Assembly: GCA_017506865.1 (NCBI GenBank)
Contig: JAFCMP010000535.1
Coordinates: 558,001 to 622,000 of the forward strand
From: Tribonema minus
Taxonomy: Eukaryota > Sar > Xanthophyceae > Tribonematales > Tribonemataceae
Direction: 5' to 3'
Length of the DNA: 64,000 nt
Both the position numbers and the translations under genes were made by a program. Of this stretch, positions 56,733-64,000 are shown in pieces. Position 1 is the first letter of the stretch. Every line of letters begins with the position of its first letter. A model generated the notes under the pieces. It was given only the letters and a program-made list of their open reading frames with translations. It had not been told where the DNA came from and did no database searches.

Positions 56733-59700
56733 CTCCGCCACCATAACGGCGATGCTGCCCTTGATAGACTGATGCACGATCTGCACCTCCCACAGGAGGT
56801 GCAGCGCGGCGCCGGCGGTGGTGACCGCGCTCGTGCCCGCCGCCGGCGCCGCCGCTGCATTGGCGCTCGGCACCTCGCCTGCAGATGCGTCGTGGCGAAA
56901 GCAGGGGATGGATGTCAGCTGGAGGCGTGCCTTGAGGGGGGGCGCATTGCGTAGTCTGACAGCAGCGGCGGGTATACGTCACATGAACAGCCTACGCCAC
57001 CAGTTGATGCACGTTCTGGCACTGCCCACTCACTGACTCGGACTTTCACCGGCCGCGGCACCGCTGCACAATGACACGCGTCCGCGTGCCGAATGCGCGT
57101 GCAAGGCTGCGGCGCGCTGCGACAGCGCCCGCCGCTGCGCGCGCCCCCGCCAGCGTAGGGCGCATTGCACGCGCTACATTGTACTACATCATTTACATTG
57201 CATACATGGGCTCGTCACATGCCAACAGGACGCAACATGCTTCGAAGTACGCCCTATGCCACATAAACTGGTACAACTCCTTATGTAAGGTAGTGTGTAT
57301 ACCATTATTCCTGAAAGTATACGTCACACGTACAGCATACGTGACTATTTGATATACGTTCTGCCACTACCCACTCTTCGCAGTCTGGCAGCGGAGGGTG
57401 TACGTCAAATGTACAGCGTACGCCACTTGTTGATACAGGTTCTGTCACTACCGACTACCATAGCTGACAGCAGCGGTGGGGTATACGTCACATGAACAGC
57501 GCATGTCACTTGAAAACTTTGAAGTATGCATCCTGCTGTTTACACCACTCACCGTAGTCTGACAGCGGCGGCGGCAGGGCGCCGTCATCGTCCATTAGTG
57601 GGTACGCGCCCACAAAGACGGTGAGGTCGTTGCGGTCGCACGTGCTGGTCAAAGCCGTGCGCGCCCATGACGGCTTGCCCTGCGCAGCCTGGGGCGGGAT
57701 GCAGCAGGAATGGCGTAATGTCAGATGAGAGTCACGGTCATATATTGAGGTTGCATGTTGAAGAAGATGCATGATGAATTTGTGTCGTCGTGCAGCAAGA
57801 AGTGCAGCGGTCCATGCGGTTTTACAATGTCATGTTGAAGTTGTGTGTTGAAGTTGTGTGGTGGTGTGCTGGTCAGAGCGGTGCGCGCCAGAGCGGTGCG
57901 CGCGATTCACTCCAGGCCCACGCCATCACTGTGATAAAGTTGCTCTTGCACTCCAGTAGCTTAGGTATTTGCCGTGGACCTGGGTAGGTCTGATACCGCG
58001 GGTTGCAGCAGCTGAGTACATGCCGCGGTCAACTACAATACAGCTAGTTGCGACAACAGGCAATTGATGCGATCCAGGAACACGCCCGATCAACACATCG
58101 TACTCGCGCTAGTTCCGCGCATGCCGGTTACTTCCACGTGGCATGTTTCAGATGTCTGCTCTTCGCGTTGCTGCACCGTGAGTTGTTTTGTCAGCTCAAC
58201 GCAACATCCACTCAAGCCGCTGTGGTGTGAAAGTGGTAGTACACGACCTACGCTATCATTGCCGACCCGGTTTGCAGGAAACGGCAACGCACGCGGCACA
58301 AGAAATGATGTGGTTTGCCAACTATCAAGCACTCTTTGCGGGACTGCACGTAGCTAGCTGTGTGAACCAGACTCAGACTCGTACCTGCTCCAGCGCCGCC
58401 CTGAACTCCGCCGTGTCCCCCAGCTTCGCCAGCAGATCCTGCCCTGTCAGATCCTGCACCCCCAGAGCCTGTGCGAGCGCTGGCGAGGCGTGCTGAACCG
58501 TGAAGGGCGCGCGCGCCGCCGTTACCGCCCTGCACGGCTGCTGATCGCTGCTGCGCTGCATCTGGGCTATCGCCTGCAGAGATTGGGGATGACGGAGATT
58601 CGGGCGTTGAGGTTCAACTACTTCAAGCAACTGCGACACGTCACAGGTTGATTGATCGCCGCTGCGCTGCATTTCGGCCACGGCCTGCGTGGGGGAGCGG
58701 GAAGACGAGCATTGAAGTTAAAGTTCGACTGCGGCATGTCGGAGGCCGACCTCCCAAGCCAGCACATAGGGGGTGTGTGATTGCAGCCTGCGGGCAGCCC
58801 TGTGTGGGTGCACTGGTGTTTGATGCATGCAGCGAGTCGCCACCGATCCACGCGATGAAATGCACACTGCCAGTCGCCTTTCGTGATGAAGGGGCAATCA
58901 ACGCTGCTGTCGACTTCAACGCTCATCTACAACTGCGGCCGCCGGCTCACTGTTGCACTTGATGTGTGTCCAGCCCACCTCCCCCCCCCCCCCCCCCCCA
59001 CACACACACAAACACACACAGAGCCTCGTCCTCAAGCCCAACTCTAAGTCCAACTTCCATCACCACCTCTGTCCGCCACAGCAGGCAAGCCACGCCGCCC
59101 ATGACATCTGCCAAGTTCCGCATCAGCGCGTGACATCAATTCAACTCCACCTTCAACTTCAAGGCCCAATGTTAACCCTCACCTCCGACACCGTGCGTGG
59201 CAGCGGGCGCAGCGCGGCGCGCATGGCGTCCGCCAACGCTGCATCAGCGAGCGTGTAAGTCAATTCAACTTTAGCTTCAACTTCAAGACCCAGTTTCAAT
59301 CCTCACCTCCGACACCGTGCGTGGCAGTGGGCGCAGCGCGGCGCCCATGGCATCTGCCAACGCCGCCCTGAGCGCGTGCGAGTCAAAGACGAGGTGCGCC
59401 TCCGCAATTGCGACCGCTAGCGCGCTGGACGCCTGTCGAGCGCTGCTGCTGTTGGCAGCAGCGCTCTGCGGGGGGGGGCAACACGCAAGTGAGCACAGCG
59501 TCAGAGGTGCCAATGGGCGTTACTGATGTGCAAATGCGAAATTTGATGATGTTTGTTGTCATTGGTTTGCTGATTGTCTGCTGATTGGACGCCTGCCGGG
59601 CGCTGCTGCTGTCGGCAGCAGCGCTCTGGGGGGGGGTGGGGGGGATGCGAGCGAGTACCGTGTCAGAGGTGCAGATGTGCGATTGTATTAACATTTGATA

Positions 59701-62700
59701 TCATGGGTTTGCTGATGTTTGTGTTTTTACTTAGCGCTGCCGCTGTCGGCAGCAGCGCTCTGCGGGGGGCAGCACGCGAGCAAGCACAGGTCAGAGCGCA
59801 GGTCAGAGGTGCAAATGTGTATTTGTGACTATGTTTGTTGTCGGTGGTTTGTGATTGTTTCTGCTGGTTGCTTGAGTACAGAATGCTGCCGCTGTCGACA
59901 GCAGCGCTCTGCGGAGGGGCAGCACGCGAGAGAGCACAAGTCAAAGGCCTGCAAATGCGTGTTTTCACAACAGATTTTCTCGGTGGTTTGCTGACTGTCT
60001 GCTGTTCGTTTGTTTGCCGAGCGCTGCTGCTGTCTGCAGCAGCGCTCTGCGGGGGCAGCGAGCGAGCGCGGGTCACGCACGCAAAGACGCCTTCAGGTCA
60101 GGCACGTGCTGCAGCCATAGCTGCCGATGCGGCCGCACTACGCCGAAATTGACACGTGTAAATAAAATGGAAATGCTGTGCGGACACCCCTCGCATGACG
60201 CAAACAAGCTCCAGTCAGGCGTGTGGCTGTAACGTTTTGTCACAGAACATTAATCTGCAGCTGCTGCTGTTGCGCGGAGACCGCCAATGGCACGCGCGTG
60301 CGATGACGGTTGTTACACTCCATTCCAGCTCCGCGCCGGCGCCGCCGACGCAGCGCAAAAGCGATAGCGCGTGTGCAAGACGCAGCACTGCGAGGGGCGC
60401 CAGTGCGTGCAAGCGCCTGGCAAAAGCACTCCTCGAGAAAGGACACTCACCGCCTGCCGCTGCTGCACGATCGCCGTCGCCTTCTCCAGCACGCTGCTGT
60501 CCGCATGCTGCCAGCCGGAGCGCTTTTGCGCCGCGCCGCCGCTGCCGCCGCCGCTGCCGCTGGCCGCACTCGCATCGCCCACCGCAGCTGACCGCAGCCG
60601 CTTATCCGCGCGCTCCGCGCCCGCCAGAGCGCCTGCGTGACCCGAACAGCAGCGGCATGTCAACTTCAAGTACATACTTCAAGTGTTGCCATTCAAGCGG
60701 TCGCCGCCCGCAGCGCGCGCCGCTGTTGGCAGCCTCATCAGCAATGCGCAGACATAACGGTGTTTCTTTCACTAAAATCATGTTGCCATTCAGGAAAATA
60801 TTGCAACAGCGCTCCACGCACGGGCGCGCCAGCGCACCACCATGGCACCGCCAGGCCCCTGCCATTAGGGGCCATGTTGTGTGGGTATCCACGACTGGGA
60901 GGCGCGATAGCGTGGATCCTGGCACGCTGTAAGGCGTCGTGCTATGTGCAGCAATGCGCCCATGGCGTGCAACAAGTATCACATGGGATCAGTGGCCAGG
61001 AGAATACCTAGTACAAAACGTAGGACGACAACAAAACAAATAGATGCACATCATCCGTTTTTCCAAGACTTCGGAGTATACGCGCAGTGGCCAACACATA
61101 CAGAGACACACACAGACACACGTCATATGCAGAGACACACACATGGATACAATTACATAGACAGCCAGCCATACATACCCAGCTCGCCGTCGAGCACTGC
61201 CGTGCTGGCGCCGCGCTTCGCGCCCGTCACCGCCGCCGCCGCCGCATCCAGCACCACCGTACCACCACCACCACCAGCAGCAGCAGCAGCGCTCGGCGTT
61301 GGAGGCGGGCGCGGCGACGCTGCTGCTGCTGGCGGCGCGAAGCGCAGCCTCAGCATGCCGGTCACCTCCACCTCCCTGCTGCCGCCGCAGAGGATGGCGT
61401 TCTCCGTGTATGCGCGCCACGAGCACATGAAGCTGCCGCCGCTGCTGCCGTCGCCATTGGCAGAGAGCGCGCCGTGCAGCACCTGCCGCGAGCAAGGGTA
61501 GGTAGGTAGGTACGGTCAGCATCTTGGAATAATATAGCAAGCCTCTTGCAAGAATTGGCACAGCAGCGCTCTGGCGCCCACGCTGGGGAACACTGGGGCG
61601 GGGCGCTGTCGCCGCCGGCGGAGAGCGCGCCGTGCAGCACCTGTCGCGAGCAGGGGTAGGTATACTTCACATTTTACACAGCAGCGCTCAGCGCAAACAG
61701 ACGCAGGGTCGGGGAGCAGGGTGCCTGACATCGGTTGTGGTTGCTGTAGGTGGTGGGTGCCCATGATCGGTGGTTGTGCCTGGTTGCACACAGCGAGAGG
61801 CAATACTGGCAGCTGCAGCGGCATGCGACGTGCGAGCGCTGCCGGAGCGCGCGGTCGTGCGCTTCTGCTGCGCCCGACACGACTGTCTGCGACTCTTTCC
61901 ACTTGACAGCTGACATGCGCAGCGCGAGCAAGCCCTCAACACGCCTGTTGCTAAGCACCCCTGGAAGAGCTTGGCATCGCAACATGCCAAGCTGTCCACC
62001 ACATGTGCCCCCCCTTTCCGTCCCCCCTCCTCCCCCTCCCCACGCCTACAACGCCTCCAACCACTCATGCACCCCCAACGCTCAACCCTCCGCCCGACCA
62101 CGCGACAAAACCCACCTCCGCAGACATGCGCAGCCGCAGGATGCCCTTGGCGGTCCTGTGCCCCAGCGCCTGCAGCATAGCTGTTGTACACGCCATATCC
62201 TCCACGAGCGCCGCCGCGCCGCGTGTCGCCCGCCGCTGCTCGCCGCCGCCGCCGCCGCTGCCGAGCGCCGCCTCCGCCGTGTCGGCCGCCGGCAGCGCGT
62301 TGCAGCGGTACGGCATCTGCGGCGCGGTCACCAGCACCTGCAGGCAGAGAGGGCGGTCACAATGAAGGGGGGGGGGGGGGGGTTACAGGGTGTTGCGTCA
62401 GATCACGACGACAGTCATAAAGGTGACATTCTAGGCAAAAGGGCGGGCAACGCCGCCGCTGCGTGCTGCCTCCACCAGCGCTGCTACCCATGGTGCAGTA
62501 CCTGCTTGTGGGCGGCTGACGCCAGCGCTGTGAGGTCCCCGGTCCCGCCTCTAGTGGCGCTGGCTATCGCATCAATGCGCAGATGCATGATTGAACCCAT
62601 ATGATGCCTGCGTACGCGTGTACGACGTGACGATTGACCGTGATCAACCTGCAAGAGGTCGGTCCGGCCGGCGGCGCACAGTCTCAACATGATCCTATTG

Positions 62701-63867
62701 GTGTGGTGTTTAGCCTCACGGATATTGGCGAGCCACCCCACACCTCGTCCATCTCAGTATGATCACATGATGTGCTCAATATGATGCGCTCATCATGATG
62801 TGCTCATCATGACCGTATGAGATGTGCTGAGCACTGCTTACCTGTGGCGTGATGAGCGCTGCCCACTCCTCCTTGCGCATCTCGCCGTCCCACCACAGGC
62901 TCAGCAGCTGCAGGGGGGGGGGGGGGGGGGGGGCGACAGCCGCGGCAGCAACAACAGCATTGAGCGCAGGTGCTGATCGAGCATACATACAAAAGCTGTC
63001 AACTGATTACTTGTGCGAAAGGGCTGGTCAACTTGCTCTTGTGTGGGCATTTTCATGTCAACTGCCGCCTCGCGAATATGTTTTGCGAATGTACAGCAGG
63101 CAGCCATCATAACTGGCGCCCTGCAAACGTACCGCAGGCAGCGAGGTCACGCTATCTGATAGCGTAGAAGATGAGCAGTTCGCACCCGTGGATGGTGCTG
63201 ACACAAAAGGCAGCCTAGTTTGCTCGCAGCGGCAGCGGTGCGTCGGCGGGCGTCCGTAATCATGCCACAGCGAGAGCGCACGCCGTGCGCTAATGCGTTG
63301 AAACATGCGCGGCGGCGGCAGCCCTCGGCAGGCGGCGCCACGACGCATTACGCGCAAACGACTGAGGGCGTAGGGCGGTGGGTCGCGCGTGCAGACGTGG
63401 CGAGGGATGCGTCATGCGGACGGCCTCGCACATTGCAGGCGCCGCCGTAGTCCGCCGCGCAGAGGCGGTGCTCCCGATGACCCCAAAGAATGCGCACAGG
63501 ACCAGCGGGTTGGCCAGGTCACAGGTCCAGTGCGCTGTGGCCCGCAGCGCAAGCCCAGCCCCTCGCGCTACCGCCGCCGCTGGCCTTGCATACATAGAAG
63601 TACATAATGCCACGGGCGGCCGTACCCTCGCTGCCGCGTCCGCTCCCGCTCTGCGGCTCGCTCTGCGTGCCGGAGAGCGGTTGATTTGGAGCCGGCGCGA
63701 CGGCCGCGGCGCATGTGCAAGCGCGCCGTGCACTTGCCCGTTGAGCCGCGCTGCGATTGACCGTGACTGTGGTAGCGACAGCGTGACAGTGCTCGGCAGC
63801 AGGCGGCAGCGCTCACCTTCTGCGCCACCGCGCACAGGCGCTTGGTCTTCCGCTGCCGCAGTTCCTT
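56733..63867 (-). CDS. PAS-type regulator, probable stramenopile bZIP-PAS family (5' partial)
   Basis: Exons: 63867-63817 (KELRQRKTKRLCAVAQK, basic), 62907-62842, 62337-62116, 61482-61179, 60632-60451, 59465-59307, 58573-58385, 57679-57553 and 56878-56733. From 62907 on, all phases fit (0, 0, 1, 0, 0, 0, 1, 0); the link to the basic exon is untested. SLWWDGEMRKEEWAALITPQ, TAPQMPYRC, SWRAYTENAILCGG and VEVTGMLRLRF resemble, from memory, the block between bZIP and PAS in heterokont bZIP-PAS proteins. APFTVQHASPALAQALGVQD...LTGQDLLAKLGD followed by LTVFVGAYPLMDDDG has the layout of a PAS sensor domain. The LOV cysteine motif is not seen, so light sensing is not supported. A stop at 57506, if intron 57553 is retained, would end the protein just after the PAS domain. 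Otherwise it runs in phase into the TPR exons. The start lies beyond or near the right edge. Confidence 0.5.
59182..60060 (-). repeat. Exon-edge copies around exon 59465-59307
   Basis: Four copies of the 5' edge (SAAANSSSARQ coding, plus acceptor) lie upstream at about 59,600, 59,735, 59,885 and 60,024, spaced 135-150 bases apart. One copy of the 3' edge (ALRPLPRTVSE plus donor) lies downstream at 59,182-59,262. Confidence 0.85.
61615..61960 (-). repeat. Exon-edge copies between exons 62337-62116 and 61482-61179
   Basis: A copy of the 5' edge of exon 61482-61179 (VLHGALS region) lies at about 61,615-61,665. A decayed copy of the 3' edge of exon 62337-62116 (EGLLALRMSA versus KGILRLRMSA) lies at about 61,905-61,960. 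Confidence 0.75.
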
Positions 63868-64000
63868 CTGCAGACGAGGGAGCGGCGGACGGGGGGGTGG
63901 CCGGGGGTGCAGGGCAGTTGTCAGCAAATATTGCAGTGAGAGTGTTGCGGCTACAGAGGATGCGATACTCTGTGTCAAATCCAATTGAGGCCAACTCAGG

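Noticed and set aside
60195-60932. Plus-strand frame of 245 codons
   Set aside because: It lies antisense to a supported minus-strand exon (60632-60451), is Ala/Arg/Pro-rich and shows no motif.
63290-63640. Possible extra exon containing AHWTCDLANPLVLCAFFG on the minus strand
   Set aside because: It looks coding-like but no acceptor and donor pair in phase with the neighbouring exons was found, so it was left out.

Overview
The window looks like nuclear DNA from a photosynthetic eukaryote, most likely a stramenopile (heterokont) alga of the xanthophyte or brown-algal kind. The reasons are spliced genes with short exons and GT/AG introns, interstitial TTAGGG telomere-type tracts, a type III pantothenate kinase of cyanobacterial type, and a probable PAS regulator of stramenopile flavour. 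The species assignment is inference. I see no rRNA, CRISPR or bacterial operon, and no convincing tRNA.

Layout. 1-4 kb: two tandem minus-strand FNIP/LRR-type paralogues, each broken by one frameshift, with a decayed copy of the first coaX exon between them. 4.2-4.7 kb: an intact single-exon TMEM220-family membrane protein (+). 5.2-6.1 kb: an interspersed repeat and a fold-back element. 6.2-12.3 kb: a six-exon type III pantothenate kinase gene (+), rebuilt by hand with all splice phases compatible. 14.0-15.6 kb: remains of a non-LTR-like retroelement (-). 16.4-29.1 kb: an unrecognised minus-strand gene of phase-0 exons, including three diverged copies of one Ser/Pro-rich exon. 30.6-49.7 kb: a 15-exon MAP65/Ase1/PRC1 microtubule-bundling gene (-), open for 741 codons. 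51.1-63.9 kb: a minus-strand chain of phase-compatible exons coding for a PAS-type regulator region followed by TPR repeats; these are either two genes or one fusion.

The most striking property is not one gene. Introns of all four multi-exon genes contain degenerate tandem copies of the neighbouring exon edge together with its splice site. Copies of an exon's 3' edge lie downstream of that exon and copies of its 5' edge lie upstream. The pattern is seen at more than fifteen exon boundaries. One apparently identical 212-bp tandem duplication across an exon edge (26,692-27,115) looks like a fresh example. The introns appear to have grown by repeated local duplication across splice junctions, leaving arrays of decoy splice sites.

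I did not find a defence system or biosynthetic cluster. The genes have unrelated housekeeping roles: coenzyme A synthesis, cell division, probable transcription control and protein scaffolding. There is no sign that they act together.
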